DNA from: Lineus longissimus
Lineage: Eukaryota; Nemertea; Pilidiophora; Heteronemertea; Lineidae
Direction of reading: 5' to 3'
Length of the DNA stretch: 64,000 bases
NCBI RefSeq assembly: GCF_910592395.1
Contig: NC_088320.1
Coordinates: 13,392,501-13,456,500, forward strand
Program-made: the position numbers and the translations under genes
Notes under the pieces: generated by a model
Seen by the model: the letters and a program-made list of their open reading frames with translations, nothing else
The model's database searches: none
Told to the model about the DNA's origin: nothing
Part shown: in pieces, positions 53,400-64,000 of the stretch
How positions within the stretch are numbered: position 1 is the stretch's first letter
How the letters are laid out: each line of letters starts with the position of its first letter

Positions 53400-53633
53400 T
53401 AGGTCCAGAGGAGATTCACCAAATTAATAACAGGAATGAGGGATCTTACGTATACAGTGAAAGGCTAGAGGCACTAGATCTCTTCAGCCTCAGACATAGG
53501 TGAGAGGTGATTTGATAAGCTTGTTCCAAATATTACATGAAACGGATTTGGCGAACCATCTGTGTGGCGGCGACGCATTACTCTCCGTATATAGGATCAT
53601 GAATTTAAAGACAGACGACGTATCTGTACTCTG
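53400..53633 (+). pseudogene. LINE ORF2 C-terminal fragment (left arm)
   Basis: Reads VQRRFTKLITGMRDLTY, then after a frameshift YSERLEALDLFSLRHR, then RGDLISLFQILHETD to a stop at ~53633. This is the region after the RT domain in CR1/Jockey-type elements (ERL..L.L.SL..RR.RGDLI pattern). Two frameshifts. Confidence 0.65.
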
Positions 53634-54137
53634 ATATTTCCTTTTATTAATCATGCATTGCGTGAAAGATATTGTAAAATATCAGCAGCTTCAGGGTAGG
53701 GTTCATATCATTCAGCGGTTTCACAACGCAGCTAGACTCCCTGACCGGGGCAATCCATTGCGTCATCATAATTTGGTCTCCTTATGGACTGCCACAAATA
53801 GCGGGAATTCGTGCAACTGGACGATTAGCCAATGGACAATGCTGCATCTCTCCCATGGTTTAGATGGTACACGCACGCACTGCGCTGTATCGTTAGTTGA
53901 CGTACAATGTGAATAAACATCAAACAACACGATTAAATGCACAAATATTTGTACTATAAAATCTCAGGTTACATCAGCTAACTGGGAATAAGACTACTTT
54001 ATTTGTGCTAATGCAAAGCCATAGAATTTAATTGACTCGTGGGTATCATCATCCTTTTTAATAGTAGCAGGAGTAACAACATCAGTAATAGATCTACTGG
54101 CAGTACTAGTATTAACATCATTCGGTCTAAAATCTCC

Positions 54138-54200
54138 AGTCGCACTTTGTCCTGAGAGCGTAGCCGCAGTAGGGCTTTGTCCTGAGGGCGTAGCTCGAGT
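54138..54200 (-). repeat. two mini-inserts outside the Polinton (left arm)
   Basis: Exactly 63 bp: ACT, 27-bp core, ACT, 27-bp core, ACT (minus strand). Same double-hairpin family as in the Polinton, with some eroded stems. They lie in a short coding-like stretch reading TRATPSGQSPTAATLSGQ. Confidence 0.9.
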
Positions 54201-54227
54201 AGGAGTTTCAACAGGAGCAGGCCACGA

Positions 54228-54590
54228 GTCACAATCTGGTAACTCTTTGTCTCACATATAAAGTTTGGCAGTGGTCATGGGTCGGGGTCCCATCATTCCC
54301 AGCCGCAAGTCACAATCAGGTACTTTTTGTCTCACATATAAAGTTTGGCAGTAATCAGGGGTCGGGGTCCTATCATTCACAGCCACGAGTCACAATCTGG
54401 TAACTTTTTGTCTCACGTATGAAGTTTGGCAGTGATCATGGGTCGGGGTCCCATCATTCCCAGCCGTAAGTCACAATCAGGTAACTTTTTGTCTCACATA
54501 TAAAGTTTGGCAGTGATCAGGGGTCGGGGTCCTATCATTCCCAGCCGTAGGTCACAATCTGGTAACTTTTTGTCTCACATGGCAATGACT
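54228..54590 (+). repeat. 80-bp minisatellite (left arm)
   Basis: Units start at gtcacaatc 54228, 54309, 54389, 54470 and 54550 and contain ttttgtctcacatataaagtttggcag and gggtcggggtcc. Mirrored at 58205-58560. Confidence 0.92.
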
Positions 54591-55722
54591 CATAGGCAGT
54601 GAAAGTCAGGTTATTTCATGTTTAGAACCGGTTTGAGATTTTGTGCGGAAGTACCATTAACTGTTACAATTCCTCCAAAAAACAACTACAGAACTGAACA
54701 GCCCATGACGGGCGGCAACTCAGGGGTCAATCAAGTGAGAAAATTTCAATATAGGCTAGGCAACGTATAATGAAGCTTGATCATTAATCCAACAAGTATG
54801 ACGTAACGCGCGGAAGCACACTTCTCAGGTTGTTGTCGGCGACACTTCCCAGGTGTCTGGTCGTGACGCTTTTTATTAGACTATACCATTTAAATTTTGC
54901 AGAGTGACTTTATAGGTGACCTCAGTTACCTATTTTGATGCTTGGGGAATGGGTAGGCGATGCCGCGAAAGAGTGGAGACGAGGTCAATATTTCACAGTA
55001 ATACAGGAAATCAACGTCTAAAATTTAAAAAAAACAACAACGGGGGAAAAACATAAATTGTTGATAACCAAAAAAACAAACTAATGGAAATTAGTGGAGT
55101 AGAGTTTGTTAAAACTGTTTGACGTTTAATGAATACTCTGTGAGCGTGTGTGTGTGTGCGCCACCGAACTAAATTGTTCTTAGTAGTCAATATCATACTG
55201 GAAAATCAACACATCGAAGTTTAATTTTATTGCGATAATTCTTTTCCAAATTGCCCAAGAAAAATGCGTTGGCAGCTTTAAAAGCTTTAGTAATTACTGG
55301 TGGCTAAAAAGGGCAAGACCACTCATTGTTAGTTCAGGAAGCAGATAATAGACGGCGAATGCATCTGGCCAACTGTGAACTGTCCACAGTGTTAGAAAAT
55401 GGAGACATTGAAGAGTTCACTGTTTTGTGCAGAGCATGCTCTGAAAGTATAGCCTGGTTCCTTGGCCAATTCAATGCGTAGAATACAACTGCGCAACTAT
55501 ACGTCATAACCCGGGCTTTTGAATCGTCAAAAAATCAGTCAAATGTGCCTGTAGCGCCAACTGGCGGTGAAAACTAAACTAATTCCATTACAAGTCAAAA
55601 TGAAAAATTATTAAAAAATATTCGGCCAGATTTGAAAACAATATTTCCTCTGTGGACCGAGGTATAAAGGAAAGAAGTTAAAACTTACCGATGACCTCAT
55701 TCGCCGAGTGTAGGTCGGATCG

Positions 55723-57065
55723 CACTAACCTCCACGTTGACGACGTTCACCCATTTAGCAGCGTAAGTACACTAACCTGTCATTTTTAGCAACTGCTGTA
55801 GCAATAGACAACGCCAGTCCTAGAATACCGAGTAGCAGAGTAGCTCACTGCAACAGAGGAATTTTGCCCCATCCGCTTTAACCAACGCTGATATGCAACC
55901 GATCACCAAACTGTTCACATCTGCCGAAGCAAACCGGAACTGGAATATTGTTATTATACTCTATCTGATTAGTCAAAAGCAAAACCTGATCAAATTGGTC
56001 GGATCAGATTTGGAATTTCGCATTTGGAATTTGGAATTTGGAATGAGCCTTCTGGGCTTTCGTAGGCTTGAGGTTGAGACATTGGAAAGGGAAAGGGAAC
56101 AACATTAATTCTGTGGTGGTAGAACAGCCCCTTTATCGATTAAGACCCAAATTTTTACGCCATCTGGCGGTCGCCATCTTGAAATCCAATATGGCCGCTA
56201 TTTTTGGCCAGTTTCCTGCAATATCTCGGAATCTATTGCACGTACGGGTATAATTTTGACGGCTCACCCTACGTTTTCAGGTATGGCGAATTCAACGGAA
56301 CCAGTGGAAATGCCGTAATATGGCCGCCATATTGGATTCCAAGATGGCCGCCACCGTGAGGGCCTATAATATTATTATTTGTCACCCCATATTATATACA
56401 TACTGGTTATCGATGGAGACATGAAATTTGGCATATAGGTGACTGGACCCCTAAGGATCACTGATCGATTAAGACCCCAACGTGAAACGCCCATTAGTGG
56501 CAGCCATCTTGAATTTCAAAATGGCCACCATATTTTGGGCTTTCTCCCTGAATATCTCTGACACTATTGCAGGTATAATTTCATGCCTTACCCTAGGTTT
56601 TCAGGTATGACGAATTGAATGGAACCAACGAAAAATTTCATAAAATGGCCACCATATTGGATTTCCGCCAAGATGGCCGCCATGATTTGCGTTTTTCTTG
56701 ACTATCTCAAATACTATGGGTGATACGGACTTGCTTTTTGTGGCATACCCTAGGTTTTTGGGTGTGACGAATCCAGTGGACCCATTGAAAATCCCTTAAA
56801 ATGTTCGCCATCTTGGATTTCAAGATGGCCGCCATAATTACGTTTTTTTAAAAATGTCTCTAATACTATGGCACATACAGGCTTCATTTTTAGCTCAGCT
56901 GACAAAGTCAGCGAAGCTAGCAATATTACTAAGGGAATGGTGTCTGTCCTTCCTTCCTTCCGTCCGTGTCACTTTTGGGCATTTTGTAACCGTAAGACCT
57001 AGGCGCTTTGTTGGCGCTGTTAAATTAGGAGTAGCCCAAGGGGAACTCATAAACCAAAAATCAGC
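55723..57065. other. spacer of the inverted repeat with aagatggccgcc repeats
   Basis: 1.34 kb. 56140-56880 holds diverged units of ~160-185 bp carrying ccatattggattt...aagatggccgccat. The recurring motif resembles the YY1-type aagatggc core. No gene supported. Confidence 0.7.
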
Positions 57066-58556
57066 GCGATTCGACCTACACTCGGCGAATGAGGTCATCG
57101 GGAAGTTTTAACTTCTTTCCTTTATACCTCGGTCCACAGAGGAAATATTGTTTTCAAATCTGGCCGAATATTTTTTGATAATTTTTCATTTTGACTTGTA
57201 ATGGAATTAGTTTAGTTTTCACCGCCAGTTGGCGCTACAGGCACATTTGACTGATTTTTTGACGATTCAAAAGCCCGGGTTATGACGTATAGTTGCGCAG
57301 TTGTATTCTGCGCATTGAATTGGCCAAGGAACCAGGCTATACTTTCAGAGCATGCTCCGCACAAAACAGTGAACTCTTCACTGTCTCCATTTTCTTACAC
57401 AGTAGACAGTTCACAGTTGGCCAGATGCATTCGCCGTCTATTATCCGCTTCCTGAACTAACAATGAGTGGTCTTGCCATTTTAGCCACCAGTAATTACTA
57501 AAGCTTTTAAAGCTGCCAACGCATTTTTCTTGGGCAATTTGGAAAAGAATTATCGCAATAAAATTAAACTTCGATGTGTTGATTTTCCAGTATGATATTG
57601 ACCACTAAGAACAATTTAGTTCGGTGGCGCACACACACACACGCTCACAGATTATTCATTAAACGTCAAACAGTTTTAACAAACTCTACTCCACTAATTT
57701 CCATTAGTTTGTTTTTTTGGTTATCAACAATTTATGTTTTTCCCCCGTTGTTGTTTTTTTTTTAATTTTAGACGTTGATTTCCCGTATTACTGTGAAATA
57801 TTGACCTCGTCTCCACTCTTTCGCGGCATCGCCTACCCATTCCCCAAGCGTCAAAATAGGTAACTGAGGCCACCTATAAAGTCACTCTGCAAAATTTAAA
57901 TGGTATAGTCTAATAAAAAGCGTCACGACCAGACACCTGGGAAGTGTCGCCGACAACAACCTGAGAAGTGTGCTTCCGCGCGTTACCTCAGACTTGTTGG
58001 ATTAATGATCAAGCTTCATTATACGTTGCCTAGCCTATATTGAAATTTTCTCACTTGATTGACCCCTGAGTTGCCGCCCGTCATGGGCTGTTCAGTTCTG
58101 TAATTGTTATTAGGAAGAATTGTCCCAGTTAGTGGTACTTCCGCACAAAATCTCAAACCGGTTCTAAACATGACATAACCTGACTTTCACTACCTATGAG
58201 TCATTGCCATACGAGACAAAAAGTTATCAGATTGTGACTTACGGCTGGGAATGATAGGACCCCGACCCCTGGTCACTGCCAAACTTTATATGTGAGACAA
58301 AAAGTTACCTGATTGTGACTTACGGCTGGGAATGATGGGACCCCGACCCATGATCACTGCCAAACTTCATACGTGAGACAAAAAGTTACCAGATTGTGAC
58401 TCGTGGCTGTGAATGATAGAACCCCGACCCCTGATTACTGCCAAACTTTATATGTGAGACAAAAAGTACCTGATTGTGACTTGCGGCTGGGAATGATGGG
58501 ACCCCGACCCATGACCACTGCCAAACTTTATATGTGAGACAAAGAGTTACCAGATT

Positions 58557-58813
58557 GTGACTCGTGGCCTGCTCCTGTTGAAACTCCTACTCGAGCTACG
58601 CCCTCAGGACAAAGCCCTACTGCGGCTACGCTCTCAGGACAAAGTGCGACTGGAGCTTTTAGACCGAATGATGTTAATACTAGTACTGCCAGTAGATCTA
58701 TTACTGATGTTGTTACTCCTGCTACTATTAAAAAGGATGATGATACCCACGAGTCAGTTAAATTCATTCTTTACATTAGCAAAAACAAAGTAGACTTATT
58801 CCCAGTTAGCTGA
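58557..58813 (+). pseudogene. coding-like fragment carrying two mini-inserts (right arm)
   Basis: A frame running from the minisatellite edge reads SWPAPVETPTRATPSGQ..., then RPNDVNTSTASRSITDVVTPATIKKDDDTHESVKF, ending at TGA 58811. It has no start codon of its own; a splice acceptor-like gttaccag precedes it. The Thr/Ser-rich sequence and in-frame inserts look like part of a real protein, but the family is unknown. The left-arm copy has indels at its end. Confidence 0.4.
58589..58651 (+). repeat. two mini-inserts outside the Polinton (right arm)
   Basis: ACT, 27-bp core, ACT, 27-bp core, ACT: the exact mirror of 54138-54200. Confidence 0.9.
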
Positions 58814-59854
58814 TGTAACCTGAGATTTTATAGTACAAATATTTGTGCATTTAATCGTGTTGTTTGATGTTTATTCACATTGTACGTCAACTAACGATAC
58901 AGCGCAGTGCGTGCGTGTACCATCTAAACCATGGGAGAGATGCCGCATTGTCCATTGGCTAATCGTCCAGTTGCACGAATTCCCGCTATTTGTGGCAGTC
59001 CATAAGGAGACCAAAATATGATGACGCAATGGATTGCCCCGGTCAGGGAGTCTAGCTGCGTTGTGAAACCGCTGAATGATATGAACCCTACCCTGAAGCT
59101 GCTGATATTTTACAATATCTTTCACGCAATGCATGATTAATTAAAGGAAATATCAGAGTACAGATACGCGTCGTCTGTCTTTAAATTCATGATCCTATAT
59201 ACGGAGAGTAATGCGTCGCCGCCACACAGATGGTTCGCCAAATCCGTTTCATGTAATATTTGGAACAAACTTATCAAATCACCTCTCACCTATGTCTGAG
59301 GCTGAAGAGATCTAGTGCCTCTAGCCTTTCACTGTATACGTAAGATCCCTCATTCCTGTTATTAATTTGGTGAATCTCCTCTGGACCTAAGAGATTAAAA
59401 ACGCATAATCGTGTTTTCACGAAGGAAGAATTGTCCAACATGCCAATGTCCAAACCGCACAACCTGGGGGAAATTAATGATACAGTTTTCAAGGTAGAGG
59501 AAGTAAGCAAGACTTACGAACTTGAATAAACCAGACAAGAATCCCGGTTGACGAAATGAACCCTAGGATCCCTAAAATTCCAGAGGCGTGCACTATGCTA
59601 TTCTAAATCATAGAGTCCATCACAAATGCATGTGAGGAATTCTAGTCCTAGTTCATCCAGAATACAAATCCTGGCTTCTCAAATCCGGGCCCTGTCATCT
59701 AGAGTGCATACCATCCTTACCACTTGAAAAATATCAAGTGAGTAGGAGTGACAGGTTAAAGTTGAAGTCGAGTGTCAATGGAATTTTGAAACTAGTGCAG
59801 TGACGAAGCAGAATTTCCAAGCATTCATGAGAGCTTTGTGCTCAATAACCCGAC

Positions 59855-61826
59855 GCACATCCAGAATAAGCCCTAATAGACCTGGCTACAAATAGTAAAC
59901 CTTGCCCGAACCAACAGCCATTTCAGTCGTTGGACTCCAAGCGTAGTGCAGTAGCATTTTTTCAAAAGGTAAGTGAATTCTGCCAAATATTATCTCATTG
60001 ACATCAGCAGAGGGTAACAACGTAGGAGGGTGGTTCTCCCTGACCAAGTTGTCGCCATAAAGCCATTTCTCTTAAAAAGTTAACAAACGTGTACGTCGTG
60101 GTGTGGTTGGCCGCCCACTTCAAAATCGGTTTACATTGCTGAATTGGTTTAAAAATCATCACATCCACAATGCCGTGATTGTGGCGCAAACAGTCAAGAA
60201 TGCGATTATGTTAGGCACAAAATCAGCATTTAACCGCCTCCATTTGAGTTCATACCCGTTACCTTTGGAGAGGTTACTGATTGCGACCTTGCTAATACTA
60301 CCTACATATAGGCTCTATATACCGGGGCCCTATATATATCAAAATAATCTTAATCCTCAGTTATTGCCTCCTGACATCGGTGAATGATATTTGACGCTGT
60401 TTCAGATGAAATTCACAACGCATGCGATTTTAGGGTTGTTTTCGTGCAAGTCATTGGGGTGCAGCGTAAAAGCAAAAAAACCCACTGCCTCACGCCTTGT
60501 CCAATCAGTGTTAACCTACTGTTACTATGGACGCCACAGACATCTTCTTTTCCATATGTGTGCTCTTTCCATTCCTCATTCGACATGTTGTTTTATACGT
60601 CGAAAAGAGGTGTCTTTGTTCTTCCTATTTTTTGGTCACTTTTTTGCCACGCTCTACGATGCGTGAAAAGTCAATCACAAAGGCAAGGAGAGAAGGTATG
60701 TCTGTTTTGGAGAATGGTTGAGGTATGATCGCTGGTTTAACCAAACCTTCGAAAATAGCTCGAAACACCATCCATCCTTTGGGAGGACTATAGAGTTTCA
60801 TGTTCGCGCACTCGAAGTTCTTCAGCTTTGCGGAATTCTTCATGTGACTCTATATTCGTTGATCGCTCGTAAACACACCACATACTGCTTAAGATCTCCT
60901 GTTTGCTACGGCGATTGAAGCAAACTGGTCTAGTATACATGTATTAATTTTTACGTATTGAGATTTTGGATTTGTTTTAGGGCAGTGCAGTATGGCGTGA
61001 AATGAAAAAGCGTTCCATTCTTTGTCGTAATCCGCGCAAGAGCTTTTGTTCGTTCGTTTTTTTTGCAGGGGGCGTAGAATGACCAAGCCCAGAGGCATTT
61101 GCATTCATTGAGATTTCCACCACATGTTATTACGATTGCAATAACGCACGCAATTCATGCGACTTTGCTATTTTACACCCCACCGCTCGCCAATACACCC
61201 AGACAAACGAGTTTGTTCTGCGATTCAAGCAAACTCGCGTTCGGCGGGGACCGACCTTAACCTACACCCTGATATGGTAGTTTACCACTGAATACGATTG
61301 CGAGAACGCACGTTCACGCCTTTGCTCTATCATGCTTCTATGCACCCAAACCGAGACCAGCAAAAGCTTTTGCTTTGCGACATCGCAAGTGGCAATGCAC
61401 CATATACAATTCAGAAATAGTTATTTCATTGGTATATTTTGTAACACCTACCTTTATCTCTTGACATCGACAGGTATATGACGATAAAGGCTCCAGCCCA
61501 ACTGACAACAGTGTCAACACTCGTACAGTTTTATGTGTGCTGTCATTGAGGGTGTGTTTTTCAGTCGAGGGGCGGGGGAGTTATTGAGCTCTTATAATTA
61601 CGTGCCTATGGTGTATACTGGTACATTGTGTCGACAGTTAAAGCAGGGAGATACCTTGTTATAGACATCAACGAAAAACCAGACTCATTCGTATCCTCCT
61701 ACCCTCGCACACATTCGGTTGTTAGTGTCGAGTGTTGGCCTGCAAGAAGCTCAAAAATCTCAGTTTCCTCTTTTTGCTACATTCCAGGAAGTTACGTCTC
61801 TCTAGCAAATATTTCTGACTGAAAAG
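59855..61826. other. no gene recognised
   Basis: Contains several short dispersed-repeat-like stretches with gcatgcga/tgcgattgcaa motifs. Many overlapping small open frames and no domain seen. The last ~200 bp may be the 5' flank of the signal-peptide exon (ctcttataattacg could be a TATA-like box at ~61590). Confidence 0.45.
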
Positions 61827-61881
61827 ATGAAGACCATTTGTGTCCTGTTCGTTCTGGTGGTGATCTTCTCCTTGGTCCTTG
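61827..61881 (+). CDS. signal-peptide exon of a small secreted protein
   Basis: ATG at 61827 opens MKTICVLFVLVVIFSLVLG, a textbook signal peptide, cut after the first base of the Gly codon by a good donor (cttg|gtaggta). A phase-1 intron right after the signal peptide is typical of small secreted proteins. A fitting acceptor is gagatcag at ~62115. The exon is too short for ORF-length searches. The mature peptide is uncertain. Confidence 0.6.
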
Positions 61882-62114
61882 GTAGGTATACATAGAACGC
61901 CCCGCAATGAGCGATTTAATCGTTGTACCTATGATTATAATCGCTGCTATATGTGCGACAAAAAGATCTCACGCCTGCGGGTAAAACGGCTACTGAATCG
62001 CTAGGTTTGAGATAATTTTCTTCATCATGATATCAATTTCATGAAAGAGTACATATTTTAATCTTTGTGATCTTAGAGCCCAACATCATAACTGCCTTAT
62101 CCTGCGGAGATCAG

Positions 62115-62338
62115 GGGTTTTTCTTATAATGCCCCCTAGTCTGATCGGGGCGAATTCTTCCTCCAATATCGGCTCAGGCTCGTCGAAAGGTGGACCGAAA
62201 TTGCGCGCTGACTTTATTTACCACGAGGCGAGAGACAGTGCTTTTGGGCGGGGTATAGGTTTGATTAATTACTTGGCATGCGATTGTGACAAGGCATGCG
62301 ACAGTGCATTTGTTATTTCACAGGGCTTTTTCAGCTGA
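62115..62338 (+). CDS. possible second exon of the secreted protein gene
   Basis: After the acceptor-like gatcag the frame matching the signal-peptide exon is open for ~73 codons: VFLIMPPSLIGANSSSN, a Gly/Ser-rich stretch, RADFIYHEARDSAFG, then LACDCDKACDSAF with four clustered Cys, and TGA at 62336. It could join the exon at 61827-61881 across a ~233-bp intron. No family recognised. The splice prediction is by eye only. Confidence 0.35.
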
Positions 62339-62796
62339 CACTGTATTCAAACAATGCAAAACCGCATGCGTGTTGAAATTCATGGGACCAAGTCTAAATA
62401 CATTTGGTGACGCGATTCAGCTCCCATGTATTTCACAACTCATTCGATTTTTCGCATTGCCTCGGTGCAGTGCGGCGCAAAATGACAAAGCAGTGTATGC
62501 CCGGTCGCAATCGCAATTACCTTACCCCAAATTTACATCCCTTACCGAACACCTGAATTATCATATCCCGTCTATCTAGCACATGCAGGAGATAATGTCG
62601 AGGAAGGATTGAATGAAGAAATGGATCTGGAAAAAGGGTAGGTTACACAGCCTTTGGGTTCCTCTCTCTCGCTTGTTCTATTGGTGGCGTCAGAGTGAAA
62701 ATGGCTTTTGGTCATACACAAAGAGATTTCAAACAGCATCCTCCGTAATCTGTCCACGAAGGTTCCTCCTACCTTGAACCAGAATTAGCTATTTGC

Positions 62797-62815
62797 CCCC
62801 CCCCCCCCCCCCCCT
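62797..62815 (+). repeat. poly-C tract
   Basis: About 19 consecutive C, followed downstream by a (ta)n microsatellite at ~62870-62892. Confidence 0.9.
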
Positions 62816-62906
62816 GCTACCAATCAAACTACGGTAGTCATGACTGTTACAGCTTGATCAATGCATCCTTGATATATATATATATATATACGCAAGTGCG
62901 TATTAT

Positions 62907-63218
62907 ATGCGTATATATGCGTATATATGGACCTCGCCTCCTCTTATCCACGCTAATAAGGAATTTTCGCTATCCCGTACCGCCGAAAAAATCACCGAAA
63001 AAGAACCCATTCCTGCCTATGACGTCATCAGTTTTCGTGAAATATTCCCCGATCTCGAGTCGGTCTCCGTGAAAAAAGCGCTGTATCTCGGCCGCTATTT
63101 CGGGATCGGGAACTATTACTACGAACACCAACTCTCGTTATTCTCTCGGAAAACTCTCGAAATCTGCATCGGTCACGAAATCTCTCGTAAAACACTCGTA
63201 AAGTGCAGGGACGCTTAA
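62907..63218 (+). CDS. unrecognised open frame of ~100 codons
   Basis: Composition is more GC/CpG-rich than its surroundings. The frame includes EKEPIPAYDVISFREIFPDL and KKALYLGRYFGIGNYYYEH and ends KCRDA. Looks coding, but no domain or start context supports it. May be an exon or part of a repeat. Confidence 0.25.
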   Translation: MRIYAYIWTSPPLIHANKEFSLSRTAEKITEKEPIPAYDVISFREIFPDLESVSVKKALYLGRYFGIGNYYYEHQLSLFSRKTLEICIGHEISRKTLVKCRDA

Positions 63219-63463
63219 TCAGATTACACGCCCAGTGGCGATCCCTCTCGTAGAGTCTCGAGTTCTTGAATTCCGTGACCTTTCGTAAGTTTTTCGATAC
63301 CTTTCGACAGTATAATCTATTAAACGGTTACTGTCATGTTGGTTTGCAGGGGGCGCGATAAGTCCGACCATTATGATCAGCGGGCTCGATATTTATGATA
63401 GTTGTCAGATCCACAATGAAACATAGGTGGCGGATAAGTTTTGCCGTTGCCTATATTTTGTAA

Positions 63464-64000
63464 AAAAAATATCTACGTGCACCACAAGCAACTGAGACAG
63501 CGTTAGTTAAAGTGCAGAGTGACATTCTGATGAGGATGAATAAGCAAGAAGTGTGTTTGCTTGTGATGCTTGACCTTAGTGTGGCTTTTGATACTGTTGA
63601 TACCACTGTTCTCCTTGAAACCATGAACATGGATTTCGGAATATCTGGATCTTGCCTCAAATGGCTGGAGTCGTATCTCAACAGTCGGAATCAGCGGATT
63701 GTTATTAATGACTCAGTCTCAACTAAATTTGTCCTCAAATGTGGTGTTCCTCAGGGCAGCTGCCTAGGGCCAATTTCATTCTTGTTCTACGTTTCGCGCC
63801 TCTATCACGTGATATCCCGACATCTACCTGACGCTCATGGATATTCTGATGATAATCAGTTATATCTGTCTTTTCGCCCACTTCCGACTTCTGTTGAATG
63901 CGATGCGGTGAAGGAGGCTGAGAACTGCGTTCGTGATGTAAGGGCTTGGCTTATCACAAACCAGCTGTTGATTAACGATGTGAAAACTGAATTTATCATC
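63464..64000 (+). pseudogene. non-LTR retrotransposon reverse transcriptase fragment
   Basis: Open from 63464 to the window end with no start codon. Reads TETALVKVQSDIL, MLDLSVAFDTVD (RT motif A), CLKWLESYLNSRNQ, KCGVPQGSCLGPISFLFY (GVPQGS motif), GYSDDNQLYLSF (motif C, usually YADD) and NQLLINDVKTEF. It matches CR1/L2-like elements of animals. It is 5'-truncated just after an A-run and continues past the window. The two catalytic Asp of motif C are kept. Confidence 0.9.

Larger units (their letters stand above)
52909..55722 (+). repeat. left arm of a large inverted repeat
   Basis: About 2.8 kb, the reverse complement of 57066-59854 with scattered substitutions and small indels. The outer end is cut by the gap, so the arm may be longer. 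Contains LINE fragments, an 80-bp minisatellite and a mini-insert pair. Confidence 0.95.
57066..59854 (-). repeat. right arm of the large inverted repeat
   Basis: Mirror of 52909-55722. Its outer limit at 59854 is where the left arm meets the gap. It contains the mirrored LINE fragments (59150-59510 and beyond), the minisatellite (58205-58560) and the mini-inserts. Confidence 0.95.

Noticed and set aside
54008-54232. Leucine-rich open frames over the inverted-repeat mini-inserts (also 58557-58793)
   Set aside because: Wrong frame: repeats read in the out-of-phase frame give Leu-rich nonsense; the TRATxSGQ frame matches Polinton usage.

Overview
The window is animal nuclear DNA, probably from an invertebrate. 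It has no bacterial-type operons, tRNAs or rRNAs. It contains a metazoan-type Polinton/Maverick, a decayed piggyBac, non-LTR retrotransposon fragments, MITE-like elements, satellites and long segmental duplications. I cannot name the species.

1-15239 is the right-hand part of a Polinton (Maverick), whose left end lies outside the window. It encodes a poxvirus-VLTF3-like late transcription factor, protein-primed DNA polymerase B, a retroviral-type integrase with chromodomain (one frameshift), an A32-like packaging ATPase, a major capsid protein, two related penton/minor-capsid-like proteins, an HNH nuclease-like protein and several small membrane or coiled-coil proteins. No adenovirus-type protease is visible. 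Genes lie in strand blocks with very short spacers. Nine of 14 start codons sit in the hexamer TAAATG, the hallmark of poxvirus late promoters, which fits the VLTF3-like gene. The right terminus is a 130-bp imperfect palindrome ending in CT, next to sequence continuous with two other copies of the host locus.

The most striking feature is a family of about 30 tiny inserts scattered through the Polinton, many of them inside genes. Each has a 27-bp core made of two 4-bp-stem/3-nt-loop hairpins (GAGC-nnn-GCTC, then GGAC-nnn-GTCC). The cores are flanked by 3-bp direct repeats that differ between sites (ACT, AAT, TCT, ATT), so each insertion adds 30 bp, or ten codons, and keeps the frame. They occur in integrase, polymerase, the HNH protein, a penton-like protein and others, and form arrays at all three convergent gene junctions. 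Two further copies lie 39-43 kb away in an unrelated inverted repeat, so the family is not confined to this Polinton.

15240-52800 is host repeat-rich DNA dominated by a tandem segmental duplication. Copy 1 spans about 23.6-35.4 kb and copy 2 about 35.4-51.3 kb, with a partial copy at 15.2-18.0 kb (cut by the Polinton) and the start of another at 51.4 kb. Each full copy carries a gene for an unrecognised ~370-aa protein (intact in copy 2, nonsense-mutated in copy 1) and a more decayed paralogue. Later changes distinguish the copies: 100-bp satellite copy number (5/5/1), a Harbinger-like MITE, an LTR-like insert and a 2.4-kb insert rich in G-run/C-run palindromes. A piggyBac pseudogene lies at 20.2-22.7 kb.

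52809-52908 is an assembly gap. It abuts a large inverted repeat (arms 52909-55722 and 57066-59854) whose arms each hold a head-to-head pair of LINE fragments, an 80-bp minisatellite and two of the mini-inserts. The last 4 kb hold a probable signal-peptide exon of a small secreted protein and a non-LTR reverse transcriptase fragment that runs off the window.
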